Shown here in pieces: positions 1 to 12,400 of a stretch of DNA of 41,474 nucleotides. Under the pieces are notes generated by a model. It had not been told where the DNA came from, did not search any database, and worked only from the letters and a program-made list of their open reading frames with translations. Made by a program: the position numbers and the translations under genes. The DNA comes from a virus. Location of the stretch: IMG/VR virus record IMGVR_UViG_3300021085_000075, positions 1 through 41,474 of that record. The stretch is one strand, 5' to 3'. Every line of letters begins with the position of its first letter. Within the stretch, counting starts at the first letter, position 1.

Positions 1-462
1 CGGCCCTATTGGTTCCCAAAAGAAACCACAGATCAATCACACATTCACACGTGTACTATATAATAGAGAATAAAAGCTTAGGATTGTTTTGTCGTGCACC
101 TTAGGACCTTGAAGATCATCAAGCGACTTAAAGTCTCCCGTTGGCTCATGTTTACAAGGGCTTTGCGATCCTTTGGTGGCCTAAATGGTGGCCCTAGGTG
201 TGATAGACACCCCCCACCCCCCTTGCATTCGATCCACACGCCACCCGCGGCCCCCTATGGGGGAACCAGCTTCAGCCCTTACCTTAATAACCCTTTCGGA
301 TTTTTGGGAGTAAAATGCCCCAAGGTCCCTTAAGACCCTGAGGCTTCATAAATAACTACTTACACTAGTGATATTGAGTATGTCTTGTGTTGTATCCCCC
401 TAGGACCTACTGGATTCCAATGCTTACCTTAGGTATGTAAAGGGGCTCTGGGGAGACTTCTT
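1..462. other. Non-coding left-end region
   Basis: No convincing gene lies downstream of the terminase stop. The stretch holds perfect inverted repeats: GGTGT/ACACC at 197-211 and CCCCC-TAT-GGGGG at 251-263. A weak relative of the TTGCAC palindrome (TTACACTAGTGATA) lies at 360-373. By analogy with T7, the non-coding DNA beyond the large terminase gene would hold the genome end or terminal repeat and packaging signals, but I cannot see a long terminal repeat here. The first 11 bases (CGGCCCTATTG) match the last 11 bases of the window (CGGCTCTATTG) at 10 positions. A short 79-codon plus-strand reading frame at 94-333 has low-complexity proline-rich content and no ribosome site, so I do not count it. 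Confidence 0.5.
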
Positions 463-484
463 CCGATACCGTCATTTATTAGAC
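463..484 (-). promoter_or_regulatory. Phage RNA polymerase promoter at left end
   Basis: Read on the minus strand this is GTCTAATAAATGACGGTATCGG, shown here as its parts GTCTAATAAATG and ACGGTATCGG. It matches the promoter-like sequences at 36849, 34297 and 23341 (AATAAAkGnCnnTATmG) and is similar in layout to T7 and SP6 promoters. Predicted start is near 464, reading out of the terminase gene towards the genome end. A promoter in this place is comparable to phiOR of T7, which serves replication or packaging. The downstream sequence shares a C-rich stretch and ACATACCTA with the promoter before the RNA polymerase gene. It differs most from the other three (GG for CA/CC in the core). Confidence 0.6.
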
Positions 485-489
485 ACCCC

Positions 490-2166
490 CTACATCCAAG
501 TGGTTGTTTGGTCTTCTTTGGGGCCCTTAAGGAACAAGGAATTGTTCTTAAAGTTGTCTAATTCTTGCATGAAGATGTCTTGTTGACGGTCTAGCATCTG
601 CCTGTCGGCGTCTGCGGCCATCTGATCGACCCAATATGCTACAGCCATCGAAAGAGCGTCTAAACGGTCATCGTGTGCTACAGCGCCTCTTTCGCGGCTC
701 ATACGTGTCATCTGGTGTATGAGGGTATAGCGAGAAGCTTTCTCTGGTGGATAGTGTTGTACGCTTTTCCAGTCTTTTTCAATGACCTTAGGGTCTATGA
801 CTAGCCTGTGTTGGTTCATAATAGGCTCTAGGGTATCAATGATCCTTAGTTCCTTTTGTTTACTGTGGCGAACCTCTTCTAAAGTACATGGATATGACTT
901 GGTGAAGTATGGTTTGATCAACTCAGTAAACATACCGTCACCGAAGTTGCTCTCGATGGTTACGTAGTTAACTTTGTACGTCTTAGCGAGTGACACAAGG
1001 TGCTCTAAAGTATCCTTAGAATAGCCCCCTGAGATACCCCCTGCGTCTGCAACGTATAGGATACCGTTTTGCATCTTTACGATGGCATATGCTGTCTCAT
1101 CTGAGCCCCTACCAGAGGGGTCAATAGCCATTACGCTACCACTATACTCCAACCAGTCCCCAAGGGTCTGTACGGGGCCGTAATAGCGGTCTCCAGCTAA
1201 GGCTAGGTTAGGTAGATCGTTGACCTCTACTTGCTTACCCCAGACTGCTTTCTCTGGTGCTTTGTCGTTGTCTACTCCCATGACAATTAGATCACTCACC
1301 TTGAGGGGATACTTGTCAGCATCGCTTAGTGATGTGTCTAACATGAACTGTAATGCAAAGCCTGAGCGACCATAGGACAACTCACGTTCTGTTAGGTCCT
1401 CTTCGTCGAAGCGCTTAGGGTCCATAGGACTACCTGCTTCTACTTTGTCGGCATCAAGAGCGTCAGCAACCATAGGGGCAAGACGATCATTGTATTTGTC
1501 TCTCTGGGCTACCGTCGGGTATCTTGCAGGCCAAATGCGTAGGTTGTACCCACGGTTTCTTAGCTCTTCATAAAGAGACATTTCGCACTGAGGAGTGCCT
1601 AGGTAGATAACACGTCCATCAGGTTTAAGAACAGCGTCAAACTCCTTAACGCTTTCCCCAAGCTTTTCACGCATCATCTGTGTTGCTGAGTTATTAGGAA
1701 CCTCAATGTCGTCTGCAATGATAATATCTGCGCGAGACCCTGTAAGCTGTCCTGTAATACCAACGGACTTGACCGAAGGAGACCCTGAGGCTTTTGCAGG
1801 AGCAACGTCAAAGGCGATCTTGGACCACCGCTGTTCGTCTTTTGCAATTAAGTGCTGGGTGAAAGGTAGCTCAACGATCAATCGCTGTGTGAAGGTACTG
1901 AAGTCGTCGGCTCTCGATTTAGAAGCTGAGATAACCATGAACTTCATGTCGGGGTTTAGTAGTAATTGGTGCACTACATAAGCACATGTGATGTATGACT
2001 TTCCTACACCTCGAAAAGCCTGAACCACCATACGTCTAGGACCACCTTGAAGGTATTCGGCCATGTCGTATTGAACCGGAGTTGGTTCGGGTAGGTTCAG
2101 GTGTTTCCAAACAAGGTATAAAAAATTCCTAAAGTCGTGAAGCTGCTTTGGAATTTCTGGGTTCAA
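490..2166 (-). CDS. Terminase large subunit (T7 gp19-like)
   Basis: Motor ATPase and nuclease that pumps DNA into the prohead and cuts the concatemer. The 558-residue protein is close to T7 gp19 in length. It shows Walker A RGVGKS at about 52-57, Walker B-like ADIIIADDIE near 145-154, the SVKSVGITGQLTGSRAD block typical of this family, and the nuclease motif AIDPSGRGSDET near 350. The only good start is TTG at 2166, preceded by AAAGG with a nine-base spacer, and the N-terminus then aligns with gp19. It follows the membrane protein gene after 12 bases and is the last gene of the late operon. Confidence 0.96.
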   Translation of the reverse strand: MNPEIPKQLHDFRNFLYLVWKHLNLPEPTPVQYDMAEYLQGGPRRMVVQAFRGVGKSYITCAYVVHQLLLNPDMKFMVISASKSRADDFSTFTQRLIVELPFTQHLIAKDEQRWSKIAFDVAPAKASGSPSVKSVGITGQLTGSRADIIIADDIEVPNNSATQMMREKLGESVKEFDAVLKPDGRVIYLGTPQCEMSLYEELRNRGYNLRIWPARYPTVAQRDKYNDRLAPMVADALDADKVEAGSPMDPKRFDEEDLTERELSYGRSGFALQFMLDTSLSDADKYPLKVSDLIVMGVDNDKAPEKAVWGKQVEVNDLPNLALAGDRYYGPVQTLGDWLEYSGSVMAIDPSGRGSDETAYAIVKMQNGILYVADAGGISGGYSKDTLEHLVSLAKTYKVNYVTIESNFGDGMFTELIKPYFTKSYPCTLEEVRHSKQKELRIIDTLEPIMNQHRLVIDPKVIEKDWKSVQHYPPEKASRYTLIHQMTRMSRERGAVAHDDRLDALSMAVAYWVDQMAADADRQMLDRQQDIFMQELDNFKNNSLFLKGPKEDQTTTWM

Positions 2167-2178
2167 AGTAAATTACCT

Positions 2179-2535
2179 TTATTTTTTTTCTTGCCACTTC
2201 ATCATGCAGAACCCTAGGGCGGCAGCGCCTACCCCTGTGCACAAAGCTTCCGCTAGTTCAGGTCCAAAATGTGTGGGATGTATCAGAAGATCAGCGCCTG
2301 CTGTCAGTACGCCAATAGTCCATGTTGATAAGATTATGTTACCTTCGAGTTTCTTAGAAAAACTCAAGGCCACAAAAGACACGCCAGCAATAGTACCTGT
2401 CTTGGCTGCTGTTATAGCGTGGTTTAAAGTTACGACTGTTAAGTCCCCTTGGACCATGCAAAGCAGGCAGGCCAGCCAAGCCTCCCTAAACCTATGAATA
2501 AATAAGATATATTTTTGGTATATTATTTTTGCCAT
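2179..2535 (-). CDS. Small membrane protein, possible second holin
   Basis: A 118-residue protein of unknown family with three hydrophobic stretches (around residues 45-62, 67-87 and 93-111) and a short basic tail QEKK. It lies between the terminase small and large subunit genes and overlaps the DUF1127-like gene by 13 bases. The length, three possible membrane passes and place in the lysis-packaging block would fit a holin or a holin antagonist, but the gene at 3161-3565 already has clear holin-family features. The ATG at 2535 has a poor ribosome site, so translation may depend on coupling to the upstream gene. Function is inference from context. Confidence 0.65.
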   Translation of the reverse strand: MAKIIYQKYILFIHRFREAWLACLLCMVQGDLTVVTLNHAITAAKTGTIAGVSFVALSFSKKLEGNIILSTWTIGVLTAGADLLIHPTHFGPELAEALCTGVGAAALGFCMMKWQEKK

Positions 2536-2699
2536 CTAGCACACCAAGGGCACTTTGCATGTGCCATTTGATTGATGTCGTTTCGTGTTATACCAATATC
2601 TTTTAGCTGTTGGTTGCTGTGCATACGCAACGTGTCGCCTGCCCATACCGCTCTGCGGTGGTACATATAATCTTTATACAGTTTTACTATTTTTTTCAT
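2523..2699 (-). CDS. DUF1127-like small basic protein
   Basis: A 58-residue protein running from ATG at 2699 to TAA at 2523. It contains QQLKDIGITRNDINQM at residues 30-45, which closely fits the core of the DUF1127 (YjiS-like) family, followed by CPWCARW. The N-terminal part is basic. DUF1127 proteins are small arginine-rich proteins common in Alphaproteobacteria, and some are linked to RNA turnover and phosphate or carbon stress responses. It overlaps the terminase small subunit stop by four bases (ATGA-like coupling) and the next gene by 13 bases, so it is part of the late operon. A CxxC pair near the C-terminus is unusual for the family. The family call is strong. The function in a phage is unknown. 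Confidence 0.8.
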   Translation of the reverse strand: MKKIVKLYKDYMYHRRAVWAGDTLRMHSNQQLKDIGITRNDINQMAHAKCPWCARWQK

Positions 2700-2929
2700 T
2701 GCTTAAAAGCCTGCTGAATATCTGCGTCTTCGAAAGGCAACGCCTCGAAAAGACGTCCCATGCTGTTGTCACCTGTTGGAATTGACTCGACACCGTTGTC
2801 TTTTAGGAACTTGATGGCTGCGCTTATTTCAGCGCCTGTTGCCTGTCCTGATTTAATCTTGTCGAGTAGATCGGTAGCCACTGCTGCATGCAGAGCCTCC
2901 AATAAATCGAAAGAAGCTTTACCACTCAT
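2696..2929 (-). CDS. Terminase small subunit (T7 gp18-like)
   Basis: DNA maturase A recognises the concatemer and works with the large subunit in packaging. The 77-residue sequence resembles T7 gp18 in size and pattern: LLEALHAAVATDLLDKIKSG followed by an AAIKFLKDNG helix. A good ribosome site (AGAGG) precedes the ATG. It lies two bases after the HNH-like gene stop and overlaps the DUF1127-like gene by four bases. Two small genes separate it from the large subunit, whereas in T7 the gap holds the spanin genes. The match is by pattern rather than by catalytic residues, which this family lacks. Confidence 0.8.
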   Translation of the reverse strand: MSGKASFDLLEALHAAVATDLLDKIKSGQATGAEISAAIKFLKDNGVESIPTGDNSMGRLFEALPFEDADIQQAFKQ

Positions 2930-2930
2930 T

Positions 2931-3164
2931 TTATGACCTCTTTGGTTGTTTTGATCTGTTTGCGCTTGCGGTCATAATCTTAAGGTTGCTTGGTCTGTTG
3001 TCGGTAGCGTTGTGGTTTTTGTGGTCCACCTCTTTGCCATCTCCCTTACGAACCAAGCCTTTTTTAGTTGCGTACTTACGTGCCGCGTTACGCCCAGCGC
3101 GTCTTTTCTTTTGCTCTGGTTTTGCGTGGTATTCGCGGTATTCCTTTTTGTAGTCGCGGCTCAT
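2931..3164 (-). CDS. Small HNH-type endonuclease-like protein
   Basis: A 77-residue, very basic protein. The C-terminal half reads EVDHKNHNATDNRPSNLKIM, which is the D-H...N...N-P-S-N-L pattern of small HNH nucleases in phages (DHI-N-DNR-NL type). The N-terminus is a lysine/arginine-rich helix, likely for DNA contact. The start ATG overlaps the TGA of the holin gene (ATGA). It lies directly before the terminase genes, a place where HNH proteins often assist terminase cutting in other phages. It could also be a free-standing homing endonuclease. I see no neighbouring intron. Confidence 0.75.
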   Translation of the reverse strand: MSRDYKKEYREYHAKPEQKKRRAGRNAARKYATKKGLVRKGDGKEVDHKNHNATDNRPSNLKIMTASANRSKQPKRS

Positions 3165-3565
3165 TTAGAAACGCCTTTCATTTTTTCCCAAGTGCGTAGG
3201 CCCGATAGACCAAGCATCGCTAGGACTAGCTCTAAGACTTGTTCCATTGGAAATAGTGGGAAGGATGATATTGGAAGGCCGTACAGAGTAGCACACCACT
3301 CAGAAATAGGCTGACCGATAAACGCCCAAAAGACGCCTAAAGCTGCTACCCAACCAATAGCAGGACGCCACCCAGCGACCCATAAGGATCGGTGAGCGGC
3401 TTCTACTTTATTAGTTTCTGCTTGTGATTTATTGACTTCATTAACTGCTGATAAGATTTCAAACTCAATACGCTGTTTAGCTAATTCTGCTTGCGCCTTG
3501 TCAGGTAATGTTTTGTCAATGATTGCTACAATGTTTGGCAGGATAGTCATAAGACCTGCTAACAT
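3161..3565 (-). CDS. Holin, GTA-type three-membrane-segment family
   Basis: Makes the timed membrane lesion that lets the amidase reach the cell wall. The 134-residue protein carries the block EAAHRSLWVAGWRPAIGWV followed by hydrophobic segments and ends GLSGLRTWEKMKGV, the signature of the GTA_holin_3TM family found in gene transfer agents and phages of Alphaproteobacteria. The N-terminal 60 residues are a charged helix, and membrane segments lie at about 67-85 and 108-122. A ribosome site AGGAT precedes the ATG. The neighbour upstream is a small coiled-coil membrane protein, and the endolysin is far away at 32715. Confidence 0.88.
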   Translation of the reverse strand: MLAGLMTILPNIVAIIDKTLPDKAQAELAKQRIEFEILSAVNEVNKSQAETNKVEAAHRSLWVAGWRPAIGWVAALGVFWAFIGQPISEWCATLYGLPISSFPLFPMEQVLELVLAMLGLSGLRTWEKMKGVSK

Positions 3566-3568
3566 TTG

Positions 3569-3793
3569 TTATCCTAGTAATTTAAAGATTGCTGTTAATC
3601 CGAATTGATCGGCCATGAACAGACAAGAGACCCCAATAGCAAACCATTTGATTTGCACTAAGGTTTCGTGGATGCCACAAAGGGTGGCCCTGAGCTCTTC
3701 TGAGGTATCAAAAAGCTCTTTAATATTGTCGTTCTGACGCTCTATGGTCCATTCGATTTTATTTAAGCGGCTTTCGGTATCAAGACTGCTCAT
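3569..3793 (-). CDS. Small coiled-coil protein with C-terminal membrane anchor
   Basis: A 74-residue protein: heptad-like charged helix (ESRLNKIEWTIERQNDNIKELFDTSEEL) up to about residue 45, then a hydrophobic segment from about 48 to 70. This layout is like the XhlA/hemolysin-type accessory proteins next to holins. It ends three bases before the holin gene start and overlaps the upstream gene by 14 bases. ATG at 3793 is chosen. A TTG three codons upstream (3802) is possible. Neither has a clear ribosome site. Role in lysis is inferred from position only. Confidence 0.65.
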   Translation of the reverse strand: MSSLDTESRLNKIEWTIERQNDNIKELFDTSEELRATLCGIHETLVQIKWFAIGVSCLFMADQFGLTAIFKLLG

Positions 3794-3998
3794 TGTGATC
3801 AATTATCGTTTCAGTGCATTTAAACCAGAGATCGTTTTCTGGCGGATTAAAGTAAGGAACATCACCCTCAGGTGGTTCCACACGGGTGATGGGTCCTACA
3901 TCTGTGCCGCGTACAATATATCTGTGGTCCATTTCATAGACGGGGGTATTTGTAGCAACTATTCTGTAAAGGACACTTCTAAGGGTGTTGGGATCCAT
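3780..3998 (-). CDS. Hypothetical 72-residue protein
   Basis: Not recognised. An acidic, proline-rich soluble protein (VEPPEGDVPYFNPPEND) without membrane segments. ATG at 3998 has GAGG five bases upstream. It overlaps the previous gene by 40 bases and the next by 14, so it is translated as part of the tail-to-lysis block. The GTDVGPITRVEPPEG stretch looks like a small beta-rich domain. It may be a tail-fibre accessory or chaperone, by place only. Confidence 0.6.
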   Translation of the reverse strand: MDPNTLRSVLYRIVATNTPVYEMDHRYIVRGTDVGPITRVEPPEGDVPYFNPPENDLWFKCTETIIDHNEQS

Positions 3999-4624
3999 GC
4001 CTCGTAGTCTCCGTTTGTAATTTTTTGATCAACACTAGGGTTCATCTGTTTTTCGTACTCATATTCCATGTGGTGCGTATGTAGAGCCATGACCGCTAGT
4101 GTTGGGGATAAAGAACGCATTTGTTGACCAGTGGTCTGGTTAAACCATTCAAAAGCGTCGAAGCTTTCTGGGTCTATTGTTTCTATGTCTAGAAAATTAA
4201 AACCTGTAAAAGTCTTTGTACCGTCTGGGTTATCGTTAACCCCAGTAATGTTACTAATGGTTCGCGCAGCCTTTACTCTTGACGATTTCAAGGCCTCAGC
4301 TTTTTCAACCAAAGTATCGTGGTTAGTAAAAACTTCTTCACTATTTAAGCGCCACACGTTTTGCACGACATGTTCATTTAAGTACGTTAATACGCTTGGC
4401 ATAACACTTAGCACAGTGAACCACTCAACATAATAATCGTGAGTTTCTTCTGATCCTAGTTCTAATAACTTACTTGTAATAAGTTCTTCAGAATTAGTTA
4501 ACAACGTCAGGGTCTCGTCGAAGTCGAAAACATCTTCTTCTTGATCGCCAAACCATTCAGTAAATATTGTTAAGGCGTCGCCTTCTAGGCCGTGGTCTAT
4601 GAGTAGCTGTAGATTAATGTTCAT
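3959..4624 (-). CDS. Hypothetical acidic protein after the tail adhesin genes
   Basis: A 221-residue acidic, mostly helical protein with no family I recognise. It starts at ATG 4624, overlapping the TAA of the upstream gene (TAATG). An in-frame ATG six codons earlier (4642) is less likely. Features: DEESF-type acidic helices early, then VMALHTHHMEYEYEKQMNP near the C-terminus. It lies directly after the glycine-rich adhesin genes, where many phages encode fibre assembly chaperones, so a chaperone or baseplate-like accessory is one guess. Confidence 0.65.
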   Translation of the reverse strand: MNINLQLLIDHGLEGDALTIFTEWFGDQEEDVFDFDETLTLLTNSEELITSKLLELGSEETHDYYVEWFTVLSVMPSVLTYLNEHVVQNVWRLNSEEVFTNHDTLVEKAEALKSSRVKAARTISNITGVNDNPDGTKTFTGFNFLDIETIDPESFDAFEWFNQTTGQQMRSLSPTLAVMALHTHHMEYEYEKQMNPSVDQKITNGDYEAWIPTPLEVSFTE

Positions 4625-5031
4625 TAAGAGACTGCTCCCCATACATTTGTTGTATTGTTAATGGTTACTGAGTTACCGTTTGTTACAACGGCAGAACCGC
4701 CAAGCTGCTGATATTCCCACTCAAAAGTTATTAAATAGTTATTGCCCCCCGGAACGGGAGTGTTAGAGTTAAAAAGGGCATAATCGTTATAATAATAAGC
4801 GACATGCTCTGAAAAGGTTCTGATGGTACTCCTTTGGCCATAGCCGTTTTCGCCAATGTCATTTTCAGCGGGGATCGAACCACCAGAGGTGTATGTCCCA
4901 CTTCCGCTACTCGAATAACACTGGTCTCCATCAGCATAATTTCTTGTTGGGATTACAGTACCACCTGTCTGCCCTGAAAACCCTTTTTGATATTTAACGA
5001 CAAAAGTATCTTGTCCGCCTCCACCACACAT
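4624..5031 (-). CDS. Small glycine/serine-rich protein, possible tail-tip component
   Basis: A 135-residue protein starting MCGGGGQDTF, rich in Gly, Ser, Thr, Asn and Tyr (SSSGSGTYTSGG), with a beta-rich C-terminus ending in NNTTNVWGAVS. The composition is like receptor-binding tips and very unlike the enzymes in this genome. ATG at 5031 has GGAG eight bases upstream. It follows the glycine-rich adhesin by 14 bases and its stop overlaps the next start. No known family seen. A structural role at the fibre tip is inferred. Confidence 0.6.
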   Translation of the reverse strand: MCGGGGQDTFVVKYQKGFSGQTGGTVIPTRNYADGDQCYSSSGSGTYTSGGSIPAENDIGENGYGQRSTIRTFSEHVAYYYNDYALFNSNTPVPGGNNYLITFEWEYQQLGGSAVVTNGNSVTINNTTNVWGAVS

Positions 5032-5045
5032 TATAAATTCTCCAT

Positions 5046-6045
5046 TTAGTAATTTGATCCACCACCGAGATTGGTTTGACTGCTCCAGATAAGATTTCCA
5101 ATGCCGCCTCCGCCATCCGCGGGGGTTGCCTCTCGGTCCTCGTTGAGGCCTACACTTTGTACGTTAAAAGCCGATGTAGGACCCAGTTGCCTAAAAGCTT
5201 GACGCCCTGACTGTCCTATACCTGTAATTGCGGGAGGTTGGTCTGTAGGGTAGTGAGGGATATCTTCACCAATAATACTATGTTGCATTAAGGTAGTACG
5301 CCCGCCACGACCACCGCCAGCACCACCGCCCCAGCCGCGAGACAATCCTGGGACAAATTTAATGTTACCTCCGGAAGATGCAAAGGCCCGATGTCTGTGA
5401 GGCTCTTCGTCAAAAGTCGCTAATGCAAAGAACGGTTGCGTCAGGGGTGCACCAGAAGCGAACTGCTCCCAGACCGCATTACCGCCTTGAGGGCCGCCTG
5501 CCCCGCCACCAGCTATATAACCTGAATTGTTTATTATAGCCGTACAGTTAACAGCTAAAGCTGGGCCACCCGCTTGACTAGGGGCCACTAAATTGGATCG
5601 CCAACCTTTTGCTGTGAGTGTAAAACCCCAGTTGGAACTCGTTTGAGGTCTAAACCCATTTGGAATATTGAACGAACATGCGTCACCGCCCTTGCCCATA
5701 ATAATACCGTTGTTGTTTAGTATTAGAGAACCCAAGTTCCCTGTAGTTAGGGCTGGAACACCAATATCGTTGGACCAGAAAGTAGTGCCACTTGCGATAT
5801 TAATTTCAAAGCTGTTGGGTACACTATATCCTAAACCTGTAACCCAACTTTCTAAGTTTACCTTCTGATGGTTACCTGCTGGATACGTCAGTGATATAAC
5901 TGCTGACGCTCCATAAAAGCTGCTGTACGTTATTGCTCCTGAAGTAGCGATACCCGAAGCTACGCCATAATATTCGTTAAGAGAATGAGGGGCGGACCCC
6001 CCAAACTCATTAACAATATCAGTCATAGCAAGCGGTCCACTTGAT

Positions 6046-6056
<11 letters not shown>
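5046..6056 (-). CDS. Glycine-rich tail adhesin / receptor-binding protein
   Basis: A 336-residue protein. The N-terminus ([25 protein letters not shown]) matches the short attachment module seen at the start of many marine phage fibre proteins. The middle and C-terminal parts carry glycine-rich loops ([31 protein letters not shown]), like polyglycine-helix adhesins of the gp38 type in T-even phages. These loops usually decide host range. The ATG overlaps the end of the S74 fibre gene by 11 bases and has AAAGGA upstream. Probably binds the outer membrane receptor at the end of the collagen-like fibres. Fold call is from composition and motif, not alignment. Confidence 0.75.
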
Positions 6057-7704
<1,648 letters not shown>

Positions 7705-7709
7705 ATATT

Positions 7710-9434
<1,725 letters not shown>

Positions 9435-9447
9435 TTAATACCTATAT

Positions 9448-9472
9448 GAAAAAGACCCCTCCGAAGAGGGGC
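9448..9472 (-). terminator. Rho-independent terminator after the internal virion protein
   Basis: On the minus strand: stem CCCCTC, tetraloop TTCG, stem GAGGGG, then TCTTTTTC. It lies between the 1231-residue internal protein gene and the tail fibre gene, so it lowers fibre expression relative to the capsid and core genes. Confidence 0.9.
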
Positions 9473-9478
9473 CGTTCG

Positions 9479-12400
9479 TTAACGATTAAAGTCGAGGAGT
9501 TGCTGTCCAGTTTGTTTAGCTACTTTTCGAGCAACATACTCATCCCTTAGCTCTGGGAACTCTTGTATTAGCTCTGCCCTTGCACTCTGGATATGAGCAG
9601 AAATAACCTTACGGGTTAAATCGGCCTGCTTATTGAAGCCTTCGGCTGTTAACTCAAAGTCACTTGCGGCTGCGCTATAAGCTTCGCTTGCAAACAGTTT
9701 CTCAAGGTTACCCATAAGGTTTCTACCGTTTATCTTAGTAGTACCCGCAAGGCGCTGATAAGCGGCAAATTCCTCAGTGTTTAGCTTGAACTTCAAATCT
9801 GACATAGTTTTAGTCGGACCACGGAAACCTACTTTTAGGCTTACCAATTCTTCTAAAACTTTATCTTCAGTTGCATCGACTACTGGCAGACCTGAGAAGC
9901 CCCCGTAGTTGATCATAGGCTTACCTGTTAACCAGTTGTACTTTGTTGGTAGCTCATCGTTTGATGTAACCCACCTACGGCGGATTTTGTCCACGAGACC
10001 AACAGCTTCTTTCATCTCTTCAGGCTGTCCGTCCATCATGTACTGCACACCCTCATAAATTTGTTCAGGGGCTGCGGGTACAAAGGAAGTTACATACTGT
10101 TCACCAATACGGCGTAACGAGTTTTTCTGTGCAGGGTTTTCACTTGTCAAAGCAGCAATTAAGTTAGAAATGCCTTGAAAATAAGCCTTATCCTCTACAG
10201 TCTTTGTAATACCTAGGATCATAGAAACCGCGAGGTCACTAACAGGTACATTCGCTATGTCTTTTACGTCACCAGAAAATGCAGGTGAATAAGACACAGA
10301 GTCATACATGTTTGCCACAGCCGCGATTGGCATGAAGTTAGGGTCCATTCGTTGATAACTTACCCACTTACCACCTACTTTGATGCTATAAGGTTGGTTA
10401 CCTGCTTGTCGCCATGTACGGTTTTGTGCTGGATCGGAAGGGCCTGCGCCAGTCACTAGGCCTTTATAAACAAGACTTAGTGCACCACCATAAATCACCA
10501 TTCCGGTGGCCAACTTACCTTGAGCCTGTGAACGTACAACCATGTCAGTACTATTAAGCTGTTCCTGCAAGTCTTTAGAAAGCTTGCTTAGCATTGGTGT
10601 ACGCTGGACAGCGGACGTGATTAAGTTGGTTGGGGTCCGTACAAAGGGTAACACCATCTGAAACGAGGGGTTACTTGCTACAAACGAGTGAAGCTTTTGA
10701 GCATGAGAACCCTTACGAAGCTCTTGTGTAAAGGTAACACGACGGGCCATATCCACAGCCTGTGAGTGCTTAAATTTACCGTTTGCAGTAGCGGCTGCTC
10801 CCGAAGCGTCAAACGCATCGTCAAGGTTTTTTGAGATAAAGGTTGAAAGCTCTTCGCCTTTGAGACCGCGCCCAGCGCCTTCTAGCTTTGAAGCAGCGTA
10901 GACAGCCGAGCGGTAGTTGATCTGTTTGAAGAACTCATCCTCAGCGCCTAAAGCTCTTAAGGACATACGACTTGCTTTACCTGTATAGTTTAAGAAACCA
11001 CCAAGGAAAGTGTCAGAGGCTACATCCCAATATTCGCTTGTAATCTTATTGGCCTGTGTGATGTCATCAACCTTACCCACAGTGTCTAGTAAGTTTTTCT
11101 CAAGTTGAAACGCTCTTGACGATTGAACGATTGCAGCGTCAAGGCCCATAAAGAGCCCTTCTACTTGTGCAGAATAGTAGCTACGTGCCGCAGCGGCTTC
11201 TGCCGAGAATGCACCTTTACCCATAAAGGACCCAACATAACCCTCCATTGGGCGTAGAAAGGTTTCCATCCCACCTGACAACATGTTGGTTACGTGTGTC
11301 TTAGTGTTCAGCAAGATCATAGAGCGGAAAAGCTCAACTACAGACCGCATACCTTTAGTGGCATTACTTTCTTGTGTAGCCTTAATAACCTTGTTCATGG
11401 CTTTAAAATTACCACGACCTGCGGCAACAAAGGAGGCTCGAAGCTGTTCTAGACCTTTCTTACCACCGTAAGCTTTTAGGACATGCTCTAGCTCTACGAT
11501 TTCGTCACGTTCAAGTGATTTCATCTTAAGCTGATCAGCATCCATTACGGGCTTTTTACGGAGGTTCAAAGCACGACCAAAGGCTGTTTCCTGCCCTTGG
11601 AGGGACTTGAGCAGCATTGAAGAACTCTCAAGGGCCTCTAGCGTTGTCTGAGTGAAAGCATCTTCAGTATTAAAACGTACATCTAATAGGCTGTCATACA
11701 GGTCTTCGTATTGCTTCTTTACTACGCTTTCAGCGGCACCAAGAACAAACGAGGCGTCCTCAGTAGCCTTTGTAAAGTTAGTTACAATACCCGCAATCTC
11801 TTCGTTTTTGAGACCAAACATGTCCCCAAAGCGCTCAGCAATGTCATCCTCAGCATCTTTCCAAGACTGAGTGCCTCGAACTGCCTGAAATTCTTTTGCG
11901 TTCACTTTGATAAGATTAGAGACAGTGTCTTTAACACCCGCAGGGTTGGTAGGGTCCCAAGTTTTAGGATCGTACAAGTTACCCTTCTTTAAGGAATCTC
12001 CAAGGTCCTCTGGGTTTTTAGCAATGTTTTTTATCTGAGCAGCGTCGAGTTTCTTTATTTTAACCTTAGTGGGCGCTTTGACACCTTTATCAGAAACTTT
12101 GGTTTCTATTTTAACAGTGTTCTTTGCTTTAGGAACGTCCACGCCTTTGTAAAGATCATCAACAACTGTATCCAACAGCTTAGCTTTAGTACGTGAGTTT
12201 TTAGAAGACAGCTTAATACCGAGCATTTCAGCATAACCAACAAGCTCTTTTTTAGACGTAGCCTTTATCAGCTCATCCTTGGTTTTATTCTTAAGGCCTT
12301 CATCAAGCTTACGCCTAATCAACTCTTTTGTAGCTGAAAGCTCAGGAACAACAGCCTCGCCTACCTCTTCTAAACCATCATCTAGAATAGTCTGTGGGGT

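Noticed and set aside
94-333. A 79-codon plus-strand frame at the left end
   Set aside because: Proline-rich low complexity, no ribosome site and no conserved feature; overlaps structured non-coding DNA.
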